A stretch of 64,000 nucleotides of DNA from an uncultured Opitutaceae bacterium (GTDB taxonomy: Bacteria; Verrucomicrobiota; Verrucomicrobiia; Opitutales; Opitutaceae). The stretch is from assembly GCA_903862935.1 (NCBI GenBank), contig CAIOZY010000025.1:1-64000 (forward strand), in the 5' to 3' direction. Positions 1 through 8,598 of the stretch are shown piece by piece (within the stretch, counting starts at the first letter, position 1; each line of letters begins with the position of its first letter). Position numbers and translations under genes: made by a program. The notes beneath the pieces were generated by a model that searched no databases, was not told the origin of the DNA, and was given only the letters and a program-made list of their open reading frames with translations.

Positions 1-2
1 AC

Positions 3-125
3 CTGCGCCGCGAGGCCGCCCGCACCCTGGAGGCCCTCCAGCCCGCGGTCGCACGCAGCCTCGCCTGCTTCCAACCCGATCACTGCCGAGGATTCTTTCG
101 GCATGCCCAATATACATCTATCTAA
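3..125 (+). pseudogene. 3' end of a gene cut by the window edge, possibly a transposase
   Basis: A 40-codon open frame runs in from the left edge and stops with TAA at 123-125. Its early codons end almost entirely in G or C, which marks it as coding. The tail is arginine-rich and ends in FFRHAQYTSI. Its length and composition resemble C-termini of IS630-type DDE transposases, but no catalytic motif lies inside the window, so the family is a guess. If it is a transposase it would mark the left side of the accessory region as recombinogenic. The frame is partial because of the window edge; whether the gene is intact cannot be seen. Confidence 0.4.
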
Positions 126-312
126 ATCGAAAATGCTCTAGCGCTCCACCAGCGCAACGCTTCACCAAACCGAGGGTCTAGCCTAGGGCCATCGAGTGCC
201 CAGGCTCGCATTGTGGCAGGCGATTCAGGTGACCCACCGTATCCTCCAGTCAGCCGCCGCCTGGGTTGAGCCAATATCCGGCCCGGACCGCAAAACCGGC
301 TTTCGTATTGCG
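126..312. other. Intergenic stretch, nothing recognised
   Basis: It separates the left-edge gene end from the convergent SDR gene. I see no RNA gene, no clear terminator and no convincing coding frame. Confidence 0.4.
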
Positions 313-1107
313 CTAAAACGCAACCGCAGCCCCTCCGTCGATCGGGAGTGTCACGCCGGTGACATAGGTGGCGGCCGGTGAGCAGAGATACACCGCCGCG
401 TGCCCTATGTCGGCCGGGTTGCCCATCCGGCCCATCTGAATCCGCGCCATTACCCTCGCCTTGCGCGCCGGGTCGTTCTTGAACGCCCTCTCGCTCATCT
501 CGCTCAGGATCCAGCCAGGAGCTATAGCGTTGACCCGAATGCCCTTACAACTGAGTTCAGCCGAGAGCGTCGCGACAATACCGAAATAGGCACTCTTGGC
601 GGCGGAATAGGCGACGACCTGGGGCATGCCCATGAAAGCTGCCATTGAAGATATGAACAAGATCGAGCCCCTGCCCCGCTCTACCATGCCGGGAACCGTC
701 GCCCGGGTCAGCGCGTAAGCACCAAGGACATGGGTATCGAGCAATCTCTGGAACTCCTGGGGAGTCGTGTCCACCGCGAACTTCTTCAGATGCGTTCCGC
801 CGTTGTTGATCAAAATTGTCAGCGGCGCCTGCGCCGCATCCTGCGCAGCGGAAACGAGCTCTTCCGCAGCATCCAGTCGGGTTATGTCGTGGACCACGTA
901 AGAGGCCTTTGCTCCGAGTTCCCCGCATGCGACGGCCAAGGGCTCCTCCCTGCGGCCAGCGAGCACCACCCGCGCGCCCGCTCTCACCATGCAGCGTGCA
1001 ATCCCGAGACCTATGCCGGTCCCTCCGCCGGTGATAAGCGCTGTGTCCTCCTCAAGCCGAAAGGGGTCACTCAAAAGGTTTGTCATTCGATTGGCATCCG
1101 TTGTCAC
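313..1107 (-). CDS. SDR-family NAD(P)-dependent oxidoreductase (paralogue 1)
   Basis: A classical short-chain dehydrogenase of 264 aa, probably cytosolic and acting on a sugar or sugar acid. The cofactor motif TGGGTGIG is at residues 26-33, the catalytic Tyr/Lys are in YSAAK (167-171) with a Ser near 153, and the C-terminus has the usual DGG. The normal NNAG motif reads NNGG (101-104). It shares NxGxHLKKxAxxTT with the SDRs at 10886 and 18189, so the three are one paralogous group. The chosen start is GTG at 1107, overlapping the upstream dehydratase stop as GTGA; an ATG at 1086 is possible. It is the second gene of a two-gene unit. The exact substrate is unknown; a gluconate-5-dehydrogenase or fructuronate-reductase-like role fits the context. 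Confidence 0.85.
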   Translation of the reverse strand: MTTDANRMTNLLSDPFRLEEDTALITGGGTGIGLGIARCMVRAGARVVLAGRREEPLAVACGELGAKASYVVHDITRLDAAEELVSAAQDAAQAPLTILINNGGTHLKKFAVDTTPQEFQRLLDTHVLGAYALTRATVPGMVERGRGSILFISSMAAFMGMPQVVAYSAAKSAYFGIVATLSAELSCKGIRVNAIAPGWILSEMSERAFKNDPARKARVMARIQMGRMGNPADIGHAAVYLCSPAATYVTGVTLPIDGGAAVAF

Positions 1108-2216
1108 GCTTTGTTGATCTCCGCCAGGGCCCTGAGGCTTGGGGTCATTCCCGCGCCGGGCTCGTCGGGAGCGACGTAGAAACCCGCCTCGATCCTCGCC
1201 GGCGCCTCCATCCAGTCCCTAAGCCAAGGAATGTACTCGAGCAGAGAACAGGCTGGATGCGCGAAGCAGACGTGCTGATGCACCTGGCACATATCGCCGA
1301 CATGGGGGACTACAGGCAGCTCGTAACAGTGGGCAAGATCGGCCACCTGCCAGAATTCCGTGATCCCCGCCAGGCGCACCACGTCAGGCTGAACGTAGTG
1401 GACAGCACCCGCCTCAATGAAGTCCCGGAACTGGGCTGTCATGTAGAGTTGCTCACCCAAGGCGATCGGCGTGCTAATCGTCTCGGCTAAGCGGCGATGC
1501 CCGTCAAGGTCATCAAAACCGATAGGTTCCTCGATCCACACAATGTCAAAGTCCTCCAGGTGTCGTGCAGTCTGGATGGCCTGGGGCAGCGTCCAGCGCC
1601 CGTTCGCGTCGGTCATGATCCGAATGTCGGGACCGAGCGCCTTCCTGACCGCCTCCACCCGGCGCAGATCCTCACGGGAGCTCGGACCCCCAACCTTCAG
1701 CTTAACCGCCTTGTAGCCTTCCTCTTCAACCAGACGCTTGCAGTCAGACACCATGGTCTCGAGCGGCCAGTTAAGCCACCCTCCGTCGGTATTATAGGCT
1801 TCAAGCCTCTTTGAGGCCGACCCACCCAGAAGCCTCCAAAGAGGAAGGCCCAGATCCTTGGCCTTTAGGTCCCAGAGCGCTATGTCCACCGCACCCAACG
1901 CCAAGTGCGTGATCCCCGCCCGCCCGACCCAGCTGATTTCCGGCTGGTTGTGGAGCATCTCCCATATGGCCCGGACTTCCCGAGGATCCTTCCCAAGCAG
2001 CAGTGGGCCATAGCTGTCGACAATGCAGTCCACAATCAGTCGATCAGTCGGCAGATGCGCGTGCGTTCCGGAGAAGCCATAGCCGATCTGCCCTTCGTCC
2101 GTGTGGATAGCCACTCCCGGCGCCCCCCAATGCGTCAGCCTGTGTGTGCTGTCTGCGATGCCGCCACGGGTAACGGGCGCATGAAGTATGATCGGCTCAA
2201 GCTTAGTGATCTTCAT
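1104..2216 (-). CDS. Mandelate-racemase-subgroup sugar-acid dehydratase
   Basis: An enolase-superfamily enzyme of 370 aa, expected to dehydrate an aldonate or aldarate to a 2-keto-3-deoxy acid using Mg2+. The capping domain is N-terminal and the (beta/alpha)7-beta barrel follows. The barrel carries the KxK base (VKLKVG), metal ligands in MTDANG, WIEEP and ALGEQ, and the Asp-His dyad in VQPDVV and VVPHVG. The pattern around YNTDGGWLNW and the end motifs resembles talarate/galactarate dehydratases more than mannonate dehydratases; this is from memory of the families, not a search. It is transcribed with the following SDR (4-base overlap). All catalytic residues are present, so it is probably active. 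Confidence 0.85.
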   Translation of the reverse strand: MKITKLEPIILHAPVTRGGIADSTHRLTHWGAPGVAIHTDEGQIGYGFSGTHAHLPTDRLIVDCIVDSYGPLLLGKDPREVRAIWEMLHNQPEISWVGRAGITHLALGAVDIALWDLKAKDLGLPLWRLLGGSASKRLEAYNTDGGWLNWPLETMVSDCKRLVEEEGYKAVKLKVGGPSSREDLRRVEAVRKALGPDIRIMTDANGRWTLPQAIQTARHLEDFDIVWIEEPIGFDDLDGHRRLAETISTPIALGEQLYMTAQFRDFIEAGAVHYVQPDVVRLAGITEFWQVADLAHCYELPVVPHVGDMCQVHQHVCFAHPACSLLEYIPWLRDWMEAPARIEAGFYVAPDEPGAGMTPSLRALAEINKA

Positions 2217-2342
2217 TATTAAGGTAGTCTTGGGCTACTCGTCGTCCGGATTGCTCAGCTCCAAAAAATACGCAGATTTGCGGGTCGCTCCTCGGCACAT
2301 GCAATCTCCACGCAGTAAACAACGCGATCGAGTGACTCCAAG

Positions 2343-3515
2343 TCACCGGCTTTGGAACTCCAGCCAGGCGTCGCGAAACCACTCGATAACCGGCCAGGAT
2401 GTCTTGGTGGACGTATTGCAGCTCGCCGAGAACATAAAACGATCCCGATAAGGTTCTAGGCGGAGGAACAGGTCGTCAACGTACCGGAACACCTGGTCGC
2501 GGGTCTTAAAACCCTCCGTCTCGATCGGGCTGATCCCCCCCGTGAGGATAAGCCTCCCGGCACCAAGCTGCATCGCCTCCTCGAGCTGCAGGTCGCCCAG
2601 TGGCGGATACGCCACGCCTTCCAGCCCGTCGACACCCAGCGACGCAATCAGCGGAAGCACGGCCCGTTGGTGGCCGCAGGCGTGGATCAAGAAGACGGCC
2701 CCGGAGGCTCTGCAGAGTGCTGCGGCACGCTCATAGAAACTCGCTGAGCAGCGCTCAAGATACCGCGGCGAATGGAAGGCCGAGTCCAGGTTGTCCATGG
2801 CAATCATCGCGACCACTCCGCCGTCCAACATCTGACGCACGAGATCGAGCTGGGCCTCCTCGTGGGCTCGCATCCAGGCCATGCAACGTTCGGGATAGTC
2901 CTCCAGCAGGAATACCGCGCTGTCCGCGCCAGCGGCCAAGTGCAACAGCTTGAGGGGGCTGAATAACTCGCCCGCATTGATGATTCCATCAACCCCAACC
3001 TGGTTCTGCCAGCTGTCGAACAGCGCGCGGTTAAAGCGCCAACGGCGGCTGGTGACCAGCGCCTCAAAGGCGTCGGCCTCCCGGTCGAAGTCCTCGAGCA
3101 GGAATTTCTCCTGCACTAGCGTAGACCCCGCGAAGACGAAGCGCAGCTGTTCAGTCAACGTTCCGGCCCGCGTGCGATAGGTCCTCTTCGTTACGATATC
3201 CTGGCCCTCTGTGTGGCGCACCACCTCGAGCTCGATCCCGTCGAGGACCTCCTCCGCCAAGCCACCGAACCAATACTGAGTGGGATCGCAGTACAGGTTA
3301 CGGCTAAACACGTCGAGCCCGAGATGGCGGATAAGATCCAATTGCGACTCGCACTGGCTGAGTTCGGCTGGAAGCAGGCCGTGGTTCCGATGGTGGGTGA
3401 ACCACTGCCAGTAATTCGGCGCATAAACGAACCGGTCCGGTCGGGCTCGCTGCAGCACGCGGGTCACAAGCTCACGACGAGAATTCGGGACGTCAGTTCG
3501 AGCAAAACCATTCAT
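2343..3515 (-). CDS. UroD-superfamily methyltransferase-like protein (copy 1, intact zinc triad)
   Basis: A 390-aa protein of the uroporphyrinogen-decarboxylase fold family, which also contains the corrinoid:thiol methyltransferases MtaA, MtbA and CmuA. Near the C-terminal half it has HAC (H278, C280) followed by the GGISP segment and C366 in SASCNTST. A His-x-Cys...Cys set is the zinc site that activates the methyl-accepting thiol in MtaA-type enzymes. Of the five UroD proteins here, only this one shows the full triad. A strong ribosome-binding site (AAGGA, 5 nt from ATG) fixes the start. It lies between uxaC and the MR/SDR pair on the same strand. True heme decarboxylase function is unlikely because of divergence and context; the substrate is unknown. 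Confidence 0.75.
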   Translation of the reverse strand: MNGFARTDVPNSRRELVTRVLQRARPDRFVYAPNYWQWFTHHRNHGLLPAELSQCESQLDLIRHLGLDVFSRNLYCDPTQYWFGGLAEEVLDGIELEVVRHTEGQDIVTKRTYRTRAGTLTEQLRFVFAGSTLVQEKFLLEDFDREADAFEALVTSRRWRFNRALFDSWQNQVGVDGIINAGELFSPLKLLHLAAGADSAVFLLEDYPERCMAWMRAHEEAQLDLVRQMLDGGVVAMIAMDNLDSAFHSPRYLERCSASFYERAAALCRASGAVFLIHACGHQRAVLPLIASLGVDGLEGVAYPPLGDLQLEEAMQLGAGRLILTGGISPIETEGFKTRDQVFRYVDDLFLRLEPYRDRFMFSASCNTSTKTSWPVIEWFRDAWLEFQSR

Positions 3516-3596
3516 TGTGTTTCCTTGGAGTCGCGGGGGACGCTCTGCGGCCCAAATCCTCCGACGACGCCTGACAGCACTCCGAGGCCATCGCGG

Positions 3597-5015
3597 TCAT
3601 GCATATTCCCGATCCATCTCCAGACGGAAGTAGTCCCGGGCGTTTGCAAAGCAGATGTTCTTCACCATGGCCCCGACAAGTTGAAAGTCGGCCGGGATCT
3701 CGCCGCGGGCCATGTCGCCGCCGACCAGGTTGCATAATACCCTCCTGAAGTACTCGTGGCGCGGATAGGACAGGAAGCTTCGGGAGTCAGTCAACATCCC
3801 GACGAAGCGGCTCAGGAGGCCCAAGTTTGAGAGCGCATTAAGCTGCCACTCCATGGCCTCCTTCTGATCGAGGAACCACCAGCCGCTACCAAACTGAATC
3901 TTGCCGGGAATTTTCCCATCCTGAAAGTTGCCGATCATACCAGCGAAGGCATAGTTGTCGGATGGGTTGAGATTGTAGATGATCGTCCTCGGCAGCTCAT
4001 CGCTGGCGTCCAGCGCATCGAGATAGCGAGAAAGTTCTCGGGTGTGCGAGAAGTCCCCAATTGAGTCGAAGCCGATTGCCGGCCCTAGCGATCTAAATAT
4101 ACGGGAGTTGCAGTTGCGCAGTGCGCCCAGGTGTAGCTGCTTGGTCCAGCCGCGAGCCGCATCCCATCGACCAAATTCAAGCATCAGGTAGGATCCAAAA
4201 CTGGTCTGGTCTTCGACGGACGGGGTCCGGCCGGTCCGGACGGCGTCATACACCGCCTTCGCCTGGGCAGGCGTGCACGGCTCGGCCAGCGCGACTTCGA
4301 GCCCGTGGTCCGAGACGCGGCACCCGGCCGCGTGAAAGTCATTGTGGCGCTTCCTTAAGGCTCCCAGAAAGTCATCAAAGGATCTGATGGCCGAGCCGGC
4401 CGCGGCGGCGAGCCTTTCGACCCAAGCGTTGAACACCGCTGGCTCGGCGATCTCCAGGGCCTTGTCCGGTCGAAAGGCGGGATAAACCCGCGTCTTTAAG
4501 CCTGACGCCCGGATCTTGGCGTGGAGATCCAGGCTGTCAGCTGGATCGTCCGTTGTGCAAATAGCTGCCACCCGAAAACGTGCGAAGATGTCCCACACCC
4601 GCAGAGATGACAGCCGCTCGTTGGCCTCGCGCCACACTGCAGCAGCGCTCTTGGGATCGAGAAGCACGTCGATTCCAAAGTACCTCTTAAGCTCGAGGTG
4701 TGTCCAATGGTAGAGCGGGTTGCGCAGGGTATGGGGCACCGTCGCGGCATAGGCTTCGAATTTTTCCCACGGCGATGCATCTCCGGTGCAAAGGCGCTCG
4801 GGCACGCCGTTCGCTCGCATGACACGCCACTTGTAGTGGTCGCCGGCCAGCCAGATCTCCGCAAGGTCAGCAAATCGGTGATTTTCCGCGATCTGTGCCA
4901 CCGGGATATGGCAGTGATAGTCCAAGATAGGCTCCGCCTCCGCAAAACTGTGAAACAGCTCCCGAGCTTGCGGGGTGTTCAGTAGAAAATCGTTGGTAAT
5001 TAATGGAGAGGGCAT
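3597..5015 (-). CDS. uxaC: Glucuronate/galacturonate isomerase (uronate isomerase)
   Basis: A 472-aa uronate isomerase of the amidohydrolase superfamily, which converts D-glucuronate to D-fructuronate and D-galacturonate to D-tagaturonate in the cytoplasm. The HxH metal motif is at H34/H36 (YHCHIP), and the length and the characteristic segments WLAGDHYKWRVMRANG and SDNYAFAGMIGNFQDG match UxaC. It is divergent from the LacI gene with only about 60 bp between the preferred starts. The 12-bp operator-like element lies in that gap (5064-5075), so control by the neighbouring regulator is likely. With UxaE downstream in the region, both uronates can converge on fructuronate. Confidence 0.95.
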   Translation of the reverse strand: MPSPLITNDFLLNTPQARELFHSFAEAEPILDYHCHIPVAQIAENHRFADLAEIWLAGDHYKWRVMRANGVPERLCTGDASPWEKFEAYAATVPHTLRNPLYHWTHLELKRYFGIDVLLDPKSAAAVWREANERLSSLRVWDIFARFRVAAICTTDDPADSLDLHAKIRASGLKTRVYPAFRPDKALEIAEPAVFNAWVERLAAAAGSAIRSFDDFLGALRKRHNDFHAAGCRVSDHGLEVALAEPCTPAQAKAVYDAVRTGRTPSVEDQTSFGSYLMLEFGRWDAARGWTKQLHLGALRNCNSRIFRSLGPAIGFDSIGDFSHTRELSRYLDALDASDELPRTIIYNLNPSDNYAFAGMIGNFQDGKIPGKIQFGSGWWFLDQKEAMEWQLNALSNLGLLSRFVGMLTDSRSFLSYPRHEYFRRVLCNLVGGDMARGEIPADFQLVGAMVKNICFANARDYFRLEMDREYA

Positions 5016-5063
5016 GAGATTCTATGTTATCGGCGGAATTGACATCGACCATTGGAAGAGTAC

Positions 5064-5075
5064 GAACATCGTTTC
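5064..5075 (+). promoter_or_regulatory. Putative LacI-type operator, copy 1 (GAACATCGTTTC)
   Basis: The 12-mer is embedded in a dyad with perfect 5-bp arms, ACGAA...TTCGT. It lies between uxaC and lacI, directly abutting the preferred GTG start of lacI, where a bound repressor could control both genes. Three more exact copies occur in the window, all in promoter regions. Confidence 0.65.
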
Positions 5076-6080
5076 GTGAAACTCGCTGGTTTTATCACGA
5101 TGCAAGATGTGGCGCGGGCCGCCAGGGTGTCACGATCGACCGTTTCAAAGGCATTGCGGGATGACCCCTCCATACCACTGCGACGGCGCAAGGCGATAAA
5201 GGCCGTTGCTTTGCGGCTAGATTATCGCCCCCATCCGATGGTCTCGGCGCTCATGGCGCACCTTCATGGCCAACGGCGCAACCAGGATCCCTTCTACATC
5301 GCCTGGATTGACCTGTGGACCAAGGAGGATAGCGGAGCCCACACCAACCGCGGGGCGATGTTGACCTTGAGCCACGCACAGAGGCGGGCAAAGGAGCTGG
5401 GGTATAACATTGAGGTGTACCGCGCGGCAACAGACGGGCTAGGTCCGAGCCGCCTCCGACAGATCCTGATGGCGCGCTCCCAGTGGGCGGTGATTTTCCC
5501 GCCTGTGCCAGAACCCGCGATGCGGTATGAGCTCGATATGGCGGGGCTCTCGGGTGTGACAATCGGCACCAGCCTGCGCGAACCTCGGATCCACCGAGTG
5601 TCGCACAACCATTTCGGAGGCGCACGCCTCGCGTGCCAGAAGCTTCGCGAGAAAGGGTTTCGCCGCATCGGTTTTGTCCTCAGTCCCTGGAACGACGAGA
5701 GAACCGACTCAAAATGGAGAGCTGCATATCTCCTGGAGCAAGAGGGATACCCGCCAGGGGAGCGCTTGCCGCCGTTGCTGGTTGGATCGACGGGATGGAA
5801 GGAATTCAAACGTTGGTTCGACCTCTACCAGCCTGACGCCATTTTGACCTCCGACGCCTACGTCGCGGACTGGCTGCGTCGGGTCGAAGCCCCACCTGTG
5901 CGCATCGGCTGGCTGGGTCTGTCCGTTTTCAAGAAGGGCATCTGGGGCGTCGACTACTGCTACGGCGGGCTCGGCGCCGCCGCGGTAGAACTCCTAATCG
6001 GACAGGTGCACCGCAATGAGCGCGGGACCCCTTCCCTGCCCCACTCCTTGTTGATCGACGGCAAGTGGGTCGAGTGCTGA
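5076..6080 (+). CDS. LacI-family transcriptional regulator
   Basis: A 334-aa regulator with an N-terminal helix-turn-helix (ITMQDVARAA, then SRSTVSKAL), a hinge (YRPHPMVSALMAHL) and a periplasmic-binding-protein-like ligand domain. It is expected to sense a uronate or pathway intermediate. Three starts are possible: TTG 5052, GTG 5076, ATG 5100. GTG is preferred because the second LacI gene of the window also starts at a GTG placed just before the same ITMQ block, and because TTG would put the operator inside the gene. It is divergent from uxaC and likely autoregulated. A functional link to the four GAACATCGTTTC sites is inferred, not shown. Confidence 0.88.
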   Translation: MKLAGFITMQDVARAARVSRSTVSKALRDDPSIPLRRRKAIKAVALRLDYRPHPMVSALMAHLHGQRRNQDPFYIAWIDLWTKEDSGAHTNRGAMLTLSHAQRRAKELGYNIEVYRAATDGLGPSRLRQILMARSQWAVIFPPVPEPAMRYELDMAGLSGVTIGTSLREPRIHRVSHNHFGGARLACQKLREKGFRRIGFVLSPWNDERTDSKWRAAYLLEQEGYPPGERLPPLLVGSTGWKEFKRWFDLYQPDAILTSDAYVADWLRRVEAPPVRIGWLGLSVFKKGIWGVDYCYGGLGAAAVELLIGQVHRNERGTPSLPHSLLIDGKWVEC

Positions 6081-6315
6081 CTCGGAAATCTACGTCGTTC
6101 GTGTCTTGTGAAGAGTGTCGGGGGCCGTTCCTAAAGCCCACGCCGACGCTAGAGCCGTCTCCACTGGTTTCGCGCTTGGCCGCACCGGGCCCATGGGTAA
6201 TCGGAGCTCCTCCGGTGCTCGAAACGATGTTCTTTAACGGCCGCTTGTGGCAGTGGGCCTCTTGCTACAGATTCTTACTTTAAGCCCAAACATCGCAGCC
6301 GTTCCTCCTAGTACC
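6081..6315. promoter_or_regulatory. Promoter region of the rraA-uxaA operon
   Basis: A noncoding stretch between lacI and the RraA-like gene. It holds one exact inverted copy of the 12-bp element at 6221-6232. I did not recognise a convincing -35/-10 pair. Confidence 0.45.
6221..6232 (-). promoter_or_regulatory. Putative LacI-type operator, copy 2
   Basis: GAAACGATGTTC on the plus strand is the exact reverse complement of the element at 5064-5075. It is about 84 bp upstream of the ATG of the RraA-like gene, so it probably controls that five-gene plus-strand unit. Confidence 0.65.
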
Positions 6316-6984
6316 ATGACAACTGAGTGGAGTTCTGACCCTGAGTTATTCGCCCTCGTTCGGCAGGACCTGTACACGCCCGTAGTTGGAGACATCCTGG
6401 ACACTCTGGGCAGATACCATCAGTTTCTGCCACAGCCGATACAGCCCATGCGGGAGAGCATGATTGTCGTCGGCCGGGCAATGCCAGTATTGGTGGTGGA
6501 CGTTCACGGTCCCCAGAAGAAACCATTTGGCCTGATGACCGAGGCTCTTGACGCCCTCAAGCCGGGAGAGGTCTATATCGCCGGGGGCGGGGATATGCGG
6601 TCTGCCTACTGGGGGGAGCTCATGACCGCCACAGCCCGAACCCGCGGGGCAGTCGGTGCGGTCGCAAACGGGTTCCACCGGGATACCCCGAAGGTCCTGG
6701 AACAGAACTGGCCTGTCTTCACACGGGGCCGTTATGCGCAGGACTCAAGTGTGCGCACTGCGGTGGCTGACTTCCGGACGCCGATTGAGATCGGCGGGGT
6801 TTGGATCGAGCCCGGCGACCTTGTGTTCGGCGACCTGGACGGAGTCCTGATCGTGCCGCGTGCCGTGGAGAATGAAGTAATCACGCGCGCGCTTGAAAAG
6901 GCCCGGGGAGAGAAGGTGGTCCGCAAGGCGATCGAGTCGGGAATGAGCGCAACCGACGCGTTTCGCAAATTTGGTATCCTCTAG
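6316..6984 (+). CDS. RraA-like / 4-hydroxy-4-methyl-2-oxoglutarate aldolase-family protein
   Basis: A 222-aa member of the RraA/HMG-CHA aldolase fold. Metal-dependent members cleave 2-keto acids to pyruvate. The conserved segments are [24 protein letters not shown], the Arg-Asp pair in NGFHRD (the pair used for substrate and metal in true aldolases), and [10 protein letters not shown]. It opens a plus-strand unit with uxaA1, uxaA2 and an enolase-superfamily dehydratase, enzymes that produce 2-keto-3-deoxy acids. No KDG kinase or KDPG aldolase is visible, so this protein may supply the aldol cleavage; that is inference. The start was set at ATG 6316, since an upstream frame extension has no family similarity. 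An RNase E inhibitor role is unlikely. Confidence 0.75.
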   Translation: MTTEWSSDPELFALVRQDLYTPVVGDILDTLGRYHQFLPQPIQPMRESMIVVGRAMPVLVVDVHGPQKKPFGLMTEALDALKPGEVYIAGGGDMRSAYWGELMTATARTRGAVGAVANGFHRDTPKVLEQNWPVFTRGRYAQDSSVRTAVADFRTPIEIGGVWIEPGDLVFGDLDGVLIVPRAVENEVITRALEKARGEKVVRKAIESGMSATDAFRKFGIL

Positions 6985-7018
6985 TCAGTCAATAGTTTAA
7001 TCGGAACACGGGACCTCC

Positions 7019-7357
7019 ATGAGGATCTTGCGCTGCTACCAAGTCGACGCTCGGGATAACGTCGCCACGTTGATTGACAGCACTCCTCCGGGACCGGTCG
7101 AGTGCCTTGGCCAAGCCACCCCTACTCGGCTGAAGTCGCTCGAGCCGATTTCAAGAGGACACAAGATTGCCTTGCGTGACATATCCACCAACGAAGCGGT
7201 GATAAAGTTCGGGGTCCGTATAGGCCGGGCCACCCGGCCAATTAAGGTCGGGGAGTGGGTGCACCTGCACAATATCGCGAGCGATTTTGACCAGCGGTCC
7301 GCTACACTCGATCCGCGCTCGGGCGTTCCCACCGATACCAGCTCTGCCTATGTCTAA
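7019..7357 (+). CDS. UxaA-family dehydratase, small (SAF-domain) subunit
   Basis: A 112-aa SAF-like domain equivalent to the N-terminal part of altronate dehydratase. The motif GHKIALRDI with the following [14 protein letters not shown] is the family signature for the metal/substrate lid. In many bacteria this domain is fused to the large subunit; here it is a separate gene. Its last 8 bases overlap the start of the large subunit, which implies translational coupling. The expected reaction is dehydration of D-altronate (or a related aldonate) to 2-keto-3-deoxygluconate. Confidence 0.85.
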   Translation: MRILRCYQVDARDNVATLIDSTPPGPVECLGQATPTRLKSLEPISRGHKIALRDISTNEAVIKFGVRIGRATRPIKVGEWVHLHNIASDFDQRSATLDPRSGVPTDTSSAYV

Positions 7358-8564
7358 CGCCACGCACGAGACCTGGATGGGCTTTCTGCGACCCGACGGC
7401 CGCAAGGGAGTGCGCAACCTCACGTTGGTCATCTACACGGTTGAGTGCGCCCAGTTCGTTGCTCACGCCATCGCCGCCGGAGAGGAGCGCGTTCACGTTA
7501 TCGGTTTCCCAGGCTGCTACGACAACGCCTATGCCATCCGGCTCATGCTCACGCTCGCACGACACCCAAACGTCGGCTCTGTGCTGGTTGTGGGGCTAGG
7601 CTGCGAATACACCCAACCGGAGAAAATCGCCCAGGTCGTCAGGACATCGGGGCGGCCTGTCGATTGGTTCTTCATCCAGCAGGCTGGCGGCACTCGGAGT
7701 TCAATCGCCCGCGGGAAGGAGATTATCCAGCGACTGCGCACCCAGATGGACGCAGAGGCATCGCGGGTGCCTATGACACTGGCCGATCTCACGGTCGGTG
7801 CAGAGTGCGGCGGATCCGATGGCACCTCAGGTCTCGCGGCGAACCCAACAGTCGGGGCGTTCTTCGACCTGCTCGTCGACGCCGGAGGCCGGGCTATCAT
7901 TGAAGAGACAGTTGAGATGCTCGGACTGCGCGCCCATCTGCTCAAACGCGCAGCCACACCCTCTGCCGAGCACCAGCTCGCCGCAGCCTATGACAAGGCC
8001 GTGCGCTATTGCCAGGAGGTACACCAGTACTCGATATCTCCGGGAAACTTTTCCGGTGGCCTGTCGACAATTGAGGAGAAGAGCTTAGGGGCTTTCGCGA
8101 AGGGTGGGACAAGGCCGATCCAAGGGGTCATCAAGGTCGCCGAGCCCCCCCCATTCCCGGGTCTTTGGATTTTGGACAGTGTTCCCGATGAGCATTTTAT
8201 GCAATTTGGATACACTAATCCAAACGATACTGAAGGCATCATGGACCTGATCAGTACCGGGGCTCAGATCGTGCTTTTCGTCACGGGCCGAGGAAGCGTG
8301 ATAGGAAGCCCCGTGGCGCCGCTGATCAAGGTAACGGGCAACACCAAGACCTACGAGGCGATGCTCGAGGACATGGACTTCAACGCGGGGCGGGTACTCT
8401 CGGGCGATCTCTCCCTATCGGAAGCGGGCATGGAGCTAGCGGATCTTGTCGTGCGCACTTCTGCCGGTGCGCCAAGCAAGCCCGAGTCGCTCAACCACCG
8501 AGAGTACTTCGTGATGTACAAACACCAGAACGCTCCGGAGCTTGCTGCGGGTTGCCGGGCATGA
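7350..8564 (+). CDS. UxaA-family dehydratase, large subunit
   Basis: A 404-aa protein matching the C-terminal catalytic domain of altronate/galactarate dehydratases (UxaA/GarD family, Fe-dependent). The conserved parts are [13 protein letters not shown] at the start, [15 protein letters not shown], the core [19 protein letters not shown] with its metal-binding Cys, and [18 protein letters not shown]. The ATG at 7350 lies inside the small-subunit gene (8-base overlap), the best evidence for this start. The substrate (altronate, galactonate-type or another aldonate) cannot be fixed from sequence. The two subunits probably assemble as one enzyme. Confidence 0.88.
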   Translation: MSNATHETWMGFLRPDGRKGVRNLTLVIYTVECAQFVAHAIAAGEERVHVIGFPGCYDNAYAIRLMLTLARHPNVGSVLVVGLGCEYTQPEKIAQVVRTSGRPVDWFFIQQAGGTRSSIARGKEIIQRLRTQMDAEASRVPMTLADLTVGAECGGSDGTSGLAANPTVGAFFDLLVDAGGRAIIEETVEMLGLRAHLLKRAATPSAEHQLAAAYDKAVRYCQEVHQYSISPGNFSGGLSTIEEKSLGAFAKGGTRPIQGVIKVAEPPPFPGLWILDSVPDEHFMQFGYTNPNDTEGIMDLISTGAQIVLFVTGRGSVIGSPVAPLIKVTGNTKTYEAMLEDMDFNAGRVLSGDLSLSEAGMELADLVVRTSAGAPSKPESLNHREYFVMYKHQNAPELAAGCRA

Positions 8565-8598
8565 GCAGGGCGGACGTCCCTCTTTAATCTGCCAATCT

